Below, piece after piece: positions 51,680 to 59,707 of a stretch of DNA of 64,000 nucleotides. A program made the translations under genes and the position numbers. Origin of the DNA: an uncultured Salinicoccus sp. (GTDB lineage Bacteria; Bacillota; Bacilli; Staphylococcales; Salinicoccaceae); contig CANLWV010000004.1 of assembly GCA_947494965.1 (NCBI GenBank), forward strand, positions 62,001 to 126,000, read 5' to 3'. The notes under the pieces are model-generated. The model was not told the origin of the DNA and ran no database searches. It was given only the letters and a program-made list of their open reading frames with translations. Positions within the stretch are counted from its first letter, which is position 1, and each line of letters starts with the position of its first letter.

Positions 51680-52330
51680 ATGGAATGGAAAGATGTATTT
51701 GAAATGATAAAAGAGGAGAATGATTTCTCCTCACTTGAAGAAACACTTGAAGAGAAATATCGCACGGGCCCCGTATTCCCACCCCGTGAAGAAATATATA
51801 CAGCTTTCGAACTGACGCCGTTTGAAGCGGTGAAGGTCGTCATCATCGGCCAGGATCCCTACCATGGTGAAGGCCAATCCCATGGTCTTGCGTTTTCGGT
51901 CAACGAAGGCGTCAAAGTGCCGCCTTCCCTGCGCAACATGTATAAGGAGCTGGAATCCGACCTCGGCATCAAACGGACAAAGGGCAATCTGAAGGATTGG
52001 GCAGAAGAAGGTGTGCTGCTGCTGAACACCGTGCTTACGGTTGATGCCCATCAGGCGCATTCGCACAGAGGTCTTGGATGGGAGAAGTTTACCGACGGCG
52101 TTATACAGAAAGTTTCGGAGAATCTCGAAGATGTCGTCTTCATACTATGGGGCAAGCCGGCTCAACAGAAAGAAAAATTGATCGATACGACCAAACATCA
52201 CGTCATCAAATCGACGCACCCAAGCCCACTCTCTGCATATAGGGGCTTCTTCGGCACACGGCCGTTCAGCCGGACCAACGACTACCTGACATCCCGCGGC
52301 CGGGAGCCTGTGGACTGGAGTGAACGGTAA
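51680..52330 (+). CDS. ung: Uracil-DNA glycosylase
   Basis: A 216-residue base-excision repair enzyme. The water-activating motif is [18 protein letters not shown] near 57 with catalytic Asp and Tyr, and the DNA-intercalation motif is [13 protein letters not shown] near 180 with the catalytic His. The ATG follows GAGGTGAAAAGAG. Its stop overlaps the next ORF by one base (TAATG). Position next to pdxK matches S. aureus. Confidence 0.95.
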   Translation: MEWKDVFEMIKEENDFSSLEETLEEKYRTGPVFPPREEIYTAFELTPFEAVKVVIIGQDPYHGEGQSHGLAFSVNEGVKVPPSLRNMYKELESDLGIKRTKGNLKDWAEEGVLLLNTVLTVDAHQAHSHRGLGWEKFTDGVIQKVSENLEDVVFILWGKPAQQKEKLIDTTKHHVIKSTHPSPLSAYRGFFGTRPFSRTNDYLTSRGREPVDWSER

Positions 52331-52641
52331 TGAGGCGTGAAATCATCGCAGAACTCAAGCAGGAGCTGAACCTTATGGAAACAGCAGACGGGCAGCATGA
52401 GTTCGACAAACACGTATATGCCATGGAACGGCTGCTCAGTCTTCTGAAGACCGGAGAGGATGCGGGTGATGCACGTCCTGAAGCGAATCATACGGCCCCG
52501 GGCTCGATGTCCGAAACGGACCGCAGCATGCTGGAACAGATGGGCGGCAGAGTGCCCCATTCAACCCGGCAGGAGACAAAAGGCAGGCAGCTTGAGACAG
52601 AAGATGGCTCAGGCAATGGAGAATCACTGTTTGATTTTTAG
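52330..52641 (+). CDS. YwdI family protein (DUF5327)
   Basis: A 103-residue hydrophilic protein. The N-terminal half is a predicted helix with [20 protein letters not shown] and a His-containing segment (KHVYAMERLLSLLK), matching the YwdI/DUF5327 family found next to ung in bacilli and staphylococci. The C-terminal half is low in order (Ser/Gly/Glu-rich) and ends ESLFDF. Start overlaps the ung stop by one base. Function is unknown. Confidence 0.75.
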   Translation: MRREIIAELKQELNLMETADGQHEFDKHVYAMERLLSLLKTGEDAGDARPEANHTAPGSMSETDRSMLEQMGGRVPHSTRQETKGRQLETEDGSGNGESLFDF

Positions 52642-52665
52642 ACTTAATATGTAAGGAGTAGCAAA

Positions 52666-53031
52666 ATGAAACTTTTCATCATCATGGGTGCGATAAATGC
52701 ATTCATTTCAGTGGCGTGCGGTGCCTTCGGGGCCCATGGACTCGAGGGTAAGATAAGCGAACATTATATGGATGTATGGGAAAAGGCTGTGTCCTACCAG
52801 ATGTACCATGCCCTTGGCCTGATTGCCGTTGGAATTCTGGTCCAGCTGACCGGCGCCCCATTCCTCGGGACAGCAGGATGGCTGATGTTGCTTGGCATCA
52901 TCTTCTTCAGTGGTTCCCTCTATATTCTGGCAGTCAGTGGTATATCGATTCTCGGTGCCATCACCCCCATCGGCGGTGTATTGTTCCTGGCAGGATGGGT
53001 ATTCCTGATTGTTGGTATGATCAAAATATAA
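52666..53031 (+). CDS. DUF423 family membrane protein (YwdK)
   Basis: A 121-residue membrane protein with four predicted helices. The sequence carries the family's N-terminal [23 protein letters not shown]-type block ([12 protein letters not shown] near 20) and the YQMYHALGL motif near 45. DUF423 proteins occur in this ung-linked position across Bacillales; no function is established. AAGGAG precedes the ATG, and a hairpin terminator follows. Confidence 0.88.
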   Translation: MKLFIIMGAINAFISVACGAFGAHGLEGKISEHYMDVWEKAVSYQMYHALGLIAVGILVQLTGAPFLGTAGWLMLLGIIFFSGSLYILAVSGISILGAITPIGGVLFLAGWVFLIVGMIKI

Positions 53032-53042
53032 AAGACAACATG

Positions 53043-53065
53043 ACCTCCGTGTAAACGGAGGTTTT
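53043..53065 (+). terminator. Terminator after DUF423 gene
   Basis: ACCTCCGT (53043-53050), loop GTAA, ACGGAGGT (53055-53062), then TTTT. Confidence 0.85.
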
Positions 53066-53121
53066 GTCGTATGGAAGATAAAATACGTCAAAGCATTATT
53101 CCATCAGTCCCGGTTTAACAT

Positions 53122-53155
53122 TTGATATACAGGTTATATACTTATATATATGACC
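53122..53155 (+). promoter_or_regulatory. Promoter and operator of the YtrA-like cluster
   Basis: TTGATA (53122-53127), 17 bp, TATATA (53145-53150). An inverted repeat GGTTATATA (53132-53140) and TATATGACC (53147-53155) covers the -10, a likely binding site for the GntR regulator encoded just downstream. Confidence 0.6.
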
Positions 53156-53176
53156 ATATATCGAGGGGAGATGCGC

Positions 53177-53557
53177 ATGAACAGTATTTTGAATGACCAC
53201 CAACCCATATTCCATCAGATCGGAAAATGGATTGGCGATCAGATCATCGATGGCACATTCGAACCACATGACAGGATTCCTTCAACTAATGAAATTGTCT
53301 GCCTCTATAAAGTGAATCATCTGACCGTGGCAAAAGGCGTCAATGAATTGGTGGAGGAAGGTCTGCTCTATAAAAAGCGGGGCGTCGGCGTCTTTGTGAC
53401 TGCTGAGGCCAAGAGAATTCTATTGGACAGACGGCGTGCAGACTTTACAGTCCAGTATATGGAACCGATGCTCGAGGAGGCTAGAAAACTCGGCTTTGAT
53501 GCCAGGGAGATCGGTTGGATGATGGAGAAGATGGGAGGAATGGCTTCCATTGAGTAG
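53177..53557 (+). CDS. GntR family regulator, YtrA subfamily
   Basis: A 126-residue repressor. The winged helix (residues 12-75) has the YtrA pattern PIFHQIGKWIGDQIIDG and the recognition part STNEIVCLYKVNHLTVAKGV; a short C-terminal dimerisation helix pair replaces the usual ligand domain. YtrA-type regulators control an adjacent ABC transporter, in staphylococci including the PmtR/Pmt peptide-export system. ATG 53177 is preferred to 53171 because of spacing from GAGGGGAG. It overlaps or abuts the ATPase gene. Confidence 0.87.
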   Translation: MNSILNDHQPIFHQIGKWIGDQIIDGTFEPHDRIPSTNEIVCLYKVNHLTVAKGVNELVEEGLLYKKRGVGVFVTAEAKRILLDRRRADFTVQYMEPMLEEARKLGFDAREIGWMMEKMGGMASIE

Positions 53558-54425
53558 CATGGTCGATTTAACTAATGCATCACTGGATATAAAGAAAAAT
53601 ACGATTTTAGAAGACGTGACACTTCAGCTTGAAACTGGCAGGATCTACGGATTGATCGGGCAGGAAGGAGCAGGCAAGACGAGTCTTCTGTCACTGATTG
53701 CCTCCTATAGAAAACCGACTAAAGGTGCTGTACAGATTGACGGGCGGGACCCTTACGAAGATAAGGCGCTGATGGCCAAAGTGCGCTTCGTGCACGAAGT
53801 CGATTACACCGAAACTCATCATACCCCGAAGTATTTAAGTAGAGTGACGGAACGCTACCGGCCAGCGTTTGATTCAGATTATGCGCTCACAATGTTGGAA
53901 GGGCTCGGAATCGACTCTGACAAAGCCTTGAATCGGATGTCCAAAGGGCAGCAGGCTGCGGTGAATGCGATATTTGGGCTGGCAGCCAATGCCCCAATCA
54001 CCATCTTTGATGAAGTGACGAACATTATGGAGGCAACTTTACGCGAACAGTTCTATAAAATGGCCATAGAGGCCAATGCGCATTATCCAAGGACGATGAT
54101 ATTCTCCAACCATACCGTTTCTGGTATGGACCATCTCTTCGATGAGATCATTATACTAGACGAGAGCCGAGTCATATTGCAGGAACCTATTGACAGGTTT
54201 TTGGAACGGGGCTTCCGCGTGAGCGGTGCGAAGGAGAAAGTGGTGCGGTTCACAGATGGCATGAATGTACTTTCAACGCACGCCAGCGGATCGATTCACT
54301 CGGTGGTGGTGCTTGGATCTCTAGATGAGGCAGACCGTAAGACTGCGAAGGAACAGCATCTCTATATTGAGCCACTGAAGGTGCAGGAACTCTTCACCAT
54401 ATTGACTGCGACCAAGGAGGGGTAA
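53550..54425 (+). CDS. ABC transporter ATP-binding protein with atypical motifs
   Basis: A 291-residue ATPase. Walker A is GQEGAGKTS near 36. The signature is MSKGQQ instead of LSGGQ, and Walker B reads ITIFDEVTN, so the usual DEP is DEV. These changes resemble YtrB-like ATPases and might alter but not necessarily abolish hydrolysis. A C-terminal extension (about 215-291) is present. TTG 53550, inside the end of the regulator gene, lies 11 bases after GGGAGG; ATG 53559 is the alternative. It is followed by one membrane protein gene. Confidence 0.8.
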   Translation: MSSMVDLTNASLDIKKNTILEDVTLQLETGRIYGLIGQEGAGKTSLLSLIASYRKPTKGAVQIDGRDPYEDKALMAKVRFVHEVDYTETHHTPKYLSRVTERYRPAFDSDYALTMLEGLGIDSDKALNRMSKGQQAAVNAIFGLAANAPITIFDEVTNIMEATLREQFYKMAIEANAHYPRTMIFSNHTVSGMDHLFDEIIILDESRVILQEPIDRFLERGFRVSGAKEKVVRFTDGMNVLSTHASGSIHSVVVLGSLDEADRKTAKEQHLYIEPLKVQELFTILTATKEG

Positions 54426-54468
54426 AACGGATAAGGTAAAACTGGCGACGGCCGATTTCTCGAAGGAG

Positions 54469-55116
54469 ATGGCGAAGTGGGCCGCGTGGTATATGGCTGT
54501 TATGGTTGCCCTTTATATATTGCTGATGCTCTTTATAGATGACTCCGGAATCAACGGCATGTCATTCTTCTTCATGGCATCTGGGGCCAACCGCGTATTC
54601 ATGCTGGTGGCAGGCATTCTTACAGTCTTCGTGTTTTTGGAGCGTGCAATCCAGCTTGGATTGACACGGATGACGTTTATGCGGGCGGTGCTATGGACAG
54701 GTGTCATCTTCACTGTAACCCTTGCATTAGTGGCGGGCATCATATCGTTGATCCTCGGCGTGATGCCATGGTTCGGTACACAAACCACCGCATCAGGTAT
54801 GGGTGGACCTGTCTCCATGGTGCTTGGCCATCTGTTGGCCGCCTATTTGTTCTATCTGGCAGGATTCATCATCAGCATCGGATTCTACCGCGGGTGGTTC
54901 GGCGGACTCATCGCCATTGTACTTGGTGTCGGCATCGCTGTAGCGATAGAATCTTTATGGACATTCCGGACCGAAGGGGTGTTGTTCGAGCTGAATATGA
55001 TCAGCGGCGCATCAGGCAACATCTTCCTTACCGTTGTGTTCAGCGGACTGCTTATATTGTTTACAATTGCCCTGATTCAATCACTCATCCGTTCGTTGCC
55101 GATAAAAATCAAGTGA
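54469..55116 (+). CDS. Putative ABC transporter membrane protein
   Basis: A 215-residue (or 229) integral membrane protein with six predicted helices. It has no family signature that I recognise but follows the ATPase gene and is cotranscribed. The first ATG, 54469, has AAGGAG directly abutting it, which is poor spacing. A textbook site AAGGAGGGG (54414-54422) instead points to an in-frame ACG at 54427, giving MDKVKLATADFSKEM before the annotated start. The true start may therefore be a rare ACG or a mutated ATG. It ends at the shared hairpin 55119-55150. Confidence 0.7.
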   Translation: MAKWAAWYMAVMVALYILLMLFIDDSGINGMSFFFMASGANRVFMLVAGILTVFVFLERAIQLGLTRMTFMRAVLWTGVIFTVTLALVAGIISLILGVMPWFGTQTTASGMGGPVSMVLGHLLAAYLFYLAGFIISIGFYRGWFGGLIAIVLGVGIAVAIESLWTFRTEGVLFELNMISGASGNIFLTVVFSGLLILFTIALIQSLIRSLPIKIK

Positions 55117-55150
55117 AAAAACGGCCTTCCGAAATTTCGGAAGGCCGTTT
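55115..55150 (-). terminator. Terminator facing the minus strand (shared hairpin)
   Basis: A perfect 32-base palindrome at 55119-55150 (AAACGGCCTTCCGAAA and its complement). On the minus strand it is followed by six T's (55121-55116), on the plus strand only by CTTATGG. It therefore terminates a minus-strand transcript at least as well as the permease transcript. Confidence 0.85.
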
Positions 55151-55168
55151 CTTATGGAAAAACTTATG

Positions 55169-55252
55169 TTATTTCGTTTTTTTGCGGTTTTTGAATTTTT
55201 TGATGATAAATGGCAGTGCCAAAGGGATCAGCCTACGCAATAGACGGGCCAT
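55169..55252 (-). CDS. Candidate 27-residue cationic hydrophobic peptide
   Basis: A short minus-strand ORF downstream of hemQ. Its ATG at 55252 (an ATG at 55258 would add Met-Ser) follows GGGAGG by nine bases. The peptide begins MARLLRRLIPLALPFIIKKF and ends in a Lys/Arg-rich tail, so it has an Arg-rich N-terminus, a hydrophobic middle with two prolines, and about ten basic residues in 27. The minus-strand terminator lies 18 bases after the stop. It is adjacent to a GntR-ABC export-type cluster. I know of no named homologue. It could be an amphipathic membrane-active peptide or a small membrane-anchored protein. Confidence 0.5.
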   Translation of the reverse strand: MARLLRRLIPLALPFIIKKFKNRKKTK

Positions 55253-55318
55253 GCTCATTCCTCCCAACTTGATGGATATGTTTATTAATATATAGCCATC
55301 AATATGATGTTTTAAACT

Positions 55319-56065
55319 TTATCTGAAGAATGACAGCAGTGAATCCGCTGGCAGGTGCACACCGACATAGAAGTCTCCGAAGTCCCCATATCTCGCTGAA
55401 ACCTCATCGAACCTCATCTCATAGATCAATTTCTTGAATTGGAGCATCTCGTCAGAGAAGAGCGTGACGCCCCACTCGTATTCATCGAGTCCGACCGAGC
55501 CTGTGATGAACTGCTTCACCTTGCCGGCATATCCACGTCCGATCATGCCATGGGAACGCATGAGCTCACGGCGTTTTTCCATATCGAGCATATACCAGTT
55601 ATCTTCACCCTGGCGGCGTTTATCCATTGGATAGAAGCAGATGTAGCGTGATTTTGGAACTTCCGGATAAAGGCGCTTTTTGACGTATTCATTCTGATAC
55701 GGATCTTCATCCGACTCTTTTGCCAAATAGTTGCTCAGTTCGATGATCGACACATAGGAATAGGAAGGGATGAGGAAATCGCTGATCTGCAGTTTGTTGA
55801 ATTCCAATTCCAATGCATTCAGTTCGTCGATCGTCGGCCTCAGCATCCATAGGATCAAATCAGCCTTCTGTCCAGTTATATTGTAGAAGGCATAACTGCC
55901 TTCCTTCTTATCATGAACTTCTTCCTGACGCTTGAGGAAATCTTGGAGCTCCGTGACGAGCGTCTCCATCTCATCGTTTTCCAGTAGGCGGAGGGAAGGC
56001 CAGTCGACACTGTAGAGCAAGTGGAGGCTATACCAACCGTCAAGTGTTTGTGCAGCTTCGTTCAT
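55319..56065 (-). CDS. hemQ: Coproheme decarboxylase HemQ
   Basis: A 248-residue enzyme of the chlorite-dismutase fold that makes heme b from coproheme III, the last step of the Gram-positive coproporphyrin-dependent pathway. [16 protein letters not shown] near 145 contains the catalytic Tyr, and [16 protein letters not shown] near 170 the heme-ligand His. It is longer than chlorite dismutase itself as expected. GGAGAGAT precedes the ATG. It is divergent from pta, as in Bacillus and Staphylococcus. Confidence 0.94.
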   Translation of the reverse strand: MNEAAQTLDGWYSLHLLYSVDWPSLRLLENDEMETLVTELQDFLKRQEEVHDKKEGSYAFYNITGQKADLILWMLRPTIDELNALELEFNKLQISDFLIPSYSYVSIIELSNYLAKESDEDPYQNEYVKKRLYPEVPKSRYICFYPMDKRRQGEDNWYMLDMEKRRELMRSHGMIGRGYAGKVKQFITGSVGLDEYEWGVTLFSDEMLQFKKLIYEMRFDEVSARYGDFGDFYVGVHLPADSLLSFFR

Positions 56066-56110
56066 TTGTGTATCTCTCCTTTTTTCATATCTCTCCTCAT
56101 CTTACTCCAT

Positions 56111-56166
56111 AAGAAAACGTTTTAAAAGCATGCAGGGATGAAATGATGTGACAAAAAGAGTATAAT
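56111..56166 (+). promoter_or_regulatory. pta promoter with cre-like site
   Basis: TATAAT at 56161-56166 has no good -35. A cre-like sequence AAGAAAACGTTTTAA (56111-56125) with two mismatches to consensus lies about 40 bases upstream. This is compatible with CcpA activation known for pta in relatives. Confidence 0.45.
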
Positions 56167-56199
56167 ATTGCGTATGTAAAGGTAATCAAGGAGGATATT

Positions 56200-57186
56200 A
56201 TGAGTAAATTTCTAAAAGACCTCAAGTCGAACCTGGAAGGCAAGAATGTCAAAATCGTCTTTCCCGAAGGGAGCGACAAGAGAATTCTTACTGCAGCAGT
56301 CGAGTTGGCGGATACGACTTATGTCCAACCGATTGTTCTCGGTGCCAAAAAAGAGCTGGACGCATTGGCAGAGCAGGAAAACCTGGATTTGGAGAAGATC
56401 GAGACGATCGATCCTGCAGATTACGGAGATAAAGATGCCTTGATCGATGCATTCGTCGAGCGTCGTCAAGGAAAAGTGACGGCGGAACAGGCTGATGAGA
56501 TCCTCAACGATGTCAATTATTTCGGTACAATGCTCGTCTACACGGGACGTGCTGAAGGATTGGTATCCGGAGCGATCCATTCGACGCCGGACACAGTCCG
56601 TCCTGCATTGCAGATCATCAAGACAAAACCAGGCGTTTCCCGTACAAGTGGTGTATTCTTCATGATCCGTGAAGATGAACTCTATGTCATGGGTGACTGT
56701 GCAATCAATCCCGAACTCAATGCTGAGGAGTTATCGGAAGTGGCTGTAGAAACGGCCAAAACCGCAAGGGATTTCAAGATGGAGCCCCGTGTCGCCCTGC
56801 TCAGTTTCTCAACAAGAGGTTCTGCCAAAACCGAAGAAACAGAGAAGGTGAAACTGGCTACACAATATGCCCAGGAAAAACTTCCTGAGGTGCCGATTGA
56901 TGGAGAACTCCAATTTGATGCGGCATTTGTTCCAGGTGTGGCAGAGAAGAAGGCACCAGACTCTCCGCTAGAAGGCCGCGCGAATGTCTTCATCTTCCCT
57001 TCGCTTGAAGCGGGTAACATCGGCTATAAGATTGCGCAGCGTCTCGGTGGATTTGAAGCATATGGCCCCATACTGCAAGGATTGAACCAGCCGGTCAATG
57101 ACCTGTCGCGCGGATGTTCCAAGGATGAAGTCTATAACTTGGCGCTGTTTACAGCGACCCAGGCCTTGAATCAGCATGATGATTGA
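56200..57186 (+). CDS. pta: Phosphate acetyltransferase
   Basis: A 328-residue enzyme that converts acetyl-CoA and phosphate to acetyl-phosphate in overflow metabolism. Family motifs are VFPEGSDKRIL (19-29), the central GAIHSTPDTVRPALQIIKT near 126, and RVALLSFSTRGSA near 203. It is the short single-domain form typical of Bacillales. CAAGGAGGAT precedes the ATG. The end overlaps lipL by 11 bp, so the two are coupled. Confidence 0.95.
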   Translation: MSKFLKDLKSNLEGKNVKIVFPEGSDKRILTAAVELADTTYVQPIVLGAKKELDALAEQENLDLEKIETIDPADYGDKDALIDAFVERRQGKVTAEQADEILNDVNYFGTMLVYTGRAEGLVSGAIHSTPDTVRPALQIIKTKPGVSRTSGVFFMIREDELYVMGDCAINPELNAEELSEVAVETAKTARDFKMEPRVALLSFSTRGSAKTEETEKVKLATQYAQEKLPEVPIDGELQFDAAFVPGVAEKKAPDSPLEGRANVFIFPSLEAGNIGYKIAQRLGGFEAYGPILQGLNQPVNDLSRGCSKDEVYNLALFTATQALNQHDD

Positions 57187-57994
57187 TGAACTGAAGGCAG
57201 ACTGGCAATTTGTGCCGATAGATGCAACACCCCATCCGTTCATGTCATTTGCCATGGATGATGTACTGCAGGAGATGGTATCGCAGGATGGTGTACCTAA
57301 GGTCAGGGCATGGGTCCATGACCCTTTCGTCATACTCGGGCTGCACGATGCCCGTCTGCCACATCTTCAGGATGGACTCAACTATCTGGAGGAGGCCGGA
57401 TTCCAATATATCGTACGCAATAGCGGGGGTCTCGGCGTCGTCCTTGATTCCGGCATCTTGAACATCTCACTGATCCTGCCGAAATCGACATTGCCCCAGA
57501 TAGATGATGGATATGATCTTATGCTGGACCTGGTCAGAAGAACCTTCTCCGAAGCGGAAGTGGAAACGGGCGAAATCGTCAACAGCTACTGCCCTGGCAG
57601 CTATGATCTGAGTATCGGAGGGAGGAAGTTCGCAGGCATCTCGCAGCGCCGCATCAGGGATGGCGTCGCAGTGCAGATCTACCTCTCGATTACGGGCAGC
57701 GGCAGTCGGCGCGCAGAAGTGATGCGCCGATTCTATGCATTAGGCATAAAGGGCGAGGGAACGAAGTTCACCTACCCGGATGTCCATCCAGAAGATATGG
57801 CCTCCCTCAATGAACTTCTCGGCACTGAGCTGTCGGTTGATGAGGTGCTTGAGACCATGCTCGGCATCTTGGAGGAACATGGTGCGGTCACACCGCTACC
57901 AGAAATGGATGAAACGCAGAAAGCCCGCTACACCCATCATCTCGAGCGGATGAAAACACGCAATAAAGATATCCACGTCCTGGAACAGAAATGA
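57176..57994 (+). CDS. lipL: Octanoyl-[GcvH]:protein N-octanoyltransferase LipL
   Basis: A 272-residue cofactor transferase of the biotin/lipoate ligase fold that moves octanoyl or lipoyl groups from GcvH to E2 subunits. YIVRNSGGLGVVLDSGILN near 80 is the lipoate-binding block. NSYCPGSYDLSIGGRKFAG near 140 contains the catalytic Cys and the conserved Lys. The LipL name is favoured over LplA because of this Cys and the pta-linked position (B. subtilis ywfL). ATG 57176 or 57179 overlap pta. In S. aureus this gene is followed by mvaK1, mvaD and mvaK2; here it is not. Confidence 0.88.
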   Translation: MMIDELKADWQFVPIDATPHPFMSFAMDDVLQEMVSQDGVPKVRAWVHDPFVILGLHDARLPHLQDGLNYLEEAGFQYIVRNSGGLGVVLDSGILNISLILPKSTLPQIDDGYDLMLDLVRRTFSEAEVETGEIVNSYCPGSYDLSIGGRKFAGISQRRIRDGVAVQIYLSITGSGSRRAEVMRRFYALGIKGEGTKFTYPDVHPEDMASLNELLGTELSVDEVLETMLGILEEHGAVTPLPEMDETQKARYTHHLERMKTRNKDIHVLEQK

Positions 57995-57996
57995 TT

Positions 57997-58031
57997 GAAG
58001 GCAATCCGGTTGGCCGGCGCCTTCTTTTTTT
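57997..58031 (+). terminator. pta-lipL terminator
   Basis: GAAGGC (57997-58002) with GCCTTC (58019-58024) around an inner CCGG/CCGG pairing, then seven T's. Confidence 0.85.
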
Positions 58032-58094
58032 AGGCGGAAATAAGGTTTAACCAGTCCCGGCAAGTGGAACAGTAGCATAAAAGGAGTGGATGAT

Positions 58095-58304
58095 GTGACT
58101 GCAGATGAAAACAAAAGAATGACGACAAGGGAAGAAGAAGAGAAGCTTAAAAAAGAGCAGAATAAATCCGGCAATGAAGTGACGGAAGAAGTGCCGGCGG
58201 ATAATCCGCCCCAGCAAGACAGCAGGAAGGAAGCAGAAAGGGAGAAGGATGTCCAACAGCAAAAGGATAAAAAGAACCCGTTGGAGAACACCGACGCCCC
58301 TTAA
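58095..58304 (+). CDS. Small highly charged protein, unknown
   Basis: A 69-residue protein made almost wholly of Glu, Lys, Asp, Gln, Asn and Pro with no hydrophobic core (typical segment REEEEKLKKEQNK), so it is probably intrinsically disordered. GTG 58095 lies eight bases after AAGGAG; a GTG at 58086 overlaps that site. A terminator (58320-58350) follows directly and one precedes it, so it forms its own transcription unit. I do not recognise a family. Isolation between two terminators with a good ribosome-binding site argues that it is real. Confidence 0.6.
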   Translation: MTADENKRMTTREEEEKLKKEQNKSGNEVTEEVPADNPPQQDSRKEAEREKDVQQQKDKKNPLENTDAP

Positions 58305-58319
58305 GGAACCCCACGTTGG

Positions 58320-58350
58320 GCTGCCGTATTTCGGTAGCTCATCTTTTTAT
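58320..58350 (+). terminator. Terminator after small charged protein gene
   Basis: GCTGCCG (58320-58326), loop TATTT, CGGTAGC (58332-58338), then CATCTTTTTAT. Confidence 0.75.
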
Positions 58351-58391
58351 GGTAAAGTATCATTAAAGGCAGTTAAAGGGAGGATGGCGGG

Positions 58392-59693
58392 ATGTCACAA
58401 GACGAATATGGAAAAAAGCAGCTTATAGAAGAAAAAGTCTTCAAAGACCCGGTGCATCGGTATATTCATGTTCGTGACCAGGTGATATGGGATCTGATCA
58501 AAACCAAGGAGTTCCAAAGGTTGAGGCGGATAAAGCAGCTTGGGACCCTGTACCTGGCATTCCATTCAGCTGAACATTCACGGTTCAACCACTCACTTGG
58601 CGTCTATGAAATAGTCAGGCGTATGGTAACCAACTTCCAGGAGTTTGAAGAGTGGAATAACGACGACCGTTTGCTTGCGCTTGCGGCGGCCTTGCTTCAT
58701 GACTTGGGCCACGGTCCATTTTCCCATTGCTTTGAGACGATCTTCGATACCGACCATGAGGAGTTCACCCGCAAGATCATACTGGGGAATACCGAAGTGA
58801 ATGCCGTTTTGAAGAAGGTCGGCGTCGATTTTCCATTGGAAGTGGCTCAGGTGATCGACAAGACCCACGAAAATAAGCTGGTGATCAGCATGATATCGAG
58901 TCAGATCGATGCGGACCGGATGGATTATCTGCAGCGTGATTCGTATTACACCGGTGTCAGCTACGGGACCTTTGATATGGAACGCATACTGCGGGTGATG
59001 AGGCCGAGCAAGGATGAGATCATCATCAAGGAGAGCGGTATGCATGCGGTCGAAGATTATTTGATGAGCCGCTACCAGATGTATTGGCAAGTGTACTTCC
59101 ACCCGGTCTCACGTGGTGGGGAGGTCCTTTTGAATCTGATACTGCGGCGTGCAAAACATCTGCATGAAGAAGGCTATCAGTTCAAGCAAGCACCAAAATA
59201 CTTCATTCCGTTCTTTTCTGGGGAAGTGAGCGTCGAAGATTATTTGAGATTGGACGAAATGGTGGTCAATTTCTATCTCCAGGAATGGATCCATGAGGAT
59301 GACCCTGTATTAAGCGACCTGTCGCATCGACTGGTAAACAGGGATCTCTTCAAATATCTGCCGTTCGACGGTTCAGTCATCACCTTTACCGAACTGCAGC
59401 ACCTGTTCGAGAAGGCCGGCATCGATCCCGAGTATTATTTCTTCAGCGACTCCTATTCGGATCTGCCATATGATTACGACCGCCCAGGTTCCAAAAGCAA
59501 CCGCTGGCCGATCCATATCATAAGGAATAACGGGGAGCTGAGGGAGATAAGCTCCCAGTCCGCCATCATAAACAGCATTACCGGCGTGCATCGCATGGAT
59601 TCGAAGTTGTACTACCCCAAAGAAAAGATACTGCAGATAGAAAATCTTGAGCTAAAAGGCGAGATCATCAATTTACTTAATGAATTGGCATAG
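58392..59693 (+). CDS. HD domain phosphohydrolase (YwfO family)
   Basis: A 433-residue dNTP triphosphohydrolase-like protein. The metal-binding HD signature is LLHDLGHGPFSHCFE near 102, with upstream His in HSRFNHSLGVYE near 62 and the downstream Asp in SSQIDADRMDYLQRDS near 170. SAMHD1-like and dGTPase-like enzymes share this pattern; B. subtilis YwfO is the closest named relative by context. GGGAGGATGG precedes ATG 58392. It is followed by ywhD after 14 bp. Confidence 0.88.
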   Translation: MSQDEYGKKQLIEEKVFKDPVHRYIHVRDQVIWDLIKTKEFQRLRRIKQLGTLYLAFHSAEHSRFNHSLGVYEIVRRMVTNFQEFEEWNNDDRLLALAAALLHDLGHGPFSHCFETIFDTDHEEFTRKIILGNTEVNAVLKKVGVDFPLEVAQVIDKTHENKLVISMISSQIDADRMDYLQRDSYYTGVSYGTFDMERILRVMRPSKDEIIIKESGMHAVEDYLMSRYQMYWQVYFHPVSRGGEVLLNLILRRAKHLHEEGYQFKQAPKYFIPFFSGEVSVEDYLRLDEMVVNFYLQEWIHEDDPVLSDLSHRLVNRDLFKYLPFDGSVITFTELQHLFEKAGIDPEYYFFSDSYSDLPYDYDRPGSKSNRWPIHIIRNNGELREISSQSAIINSITGVHRMDSKLYYPKEKILQIENLELKGEIINLLNELA

Positions 59694-59707
59694 GAGTAGG
59701 ATATAGA

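Noticed and set aside
57176-57994. Lipoate-protein ligase LplA
   Set aside because: The Cys in NSYCPGSYDLSI and the pta-linked position fit the octanoyltransferase LipL better.
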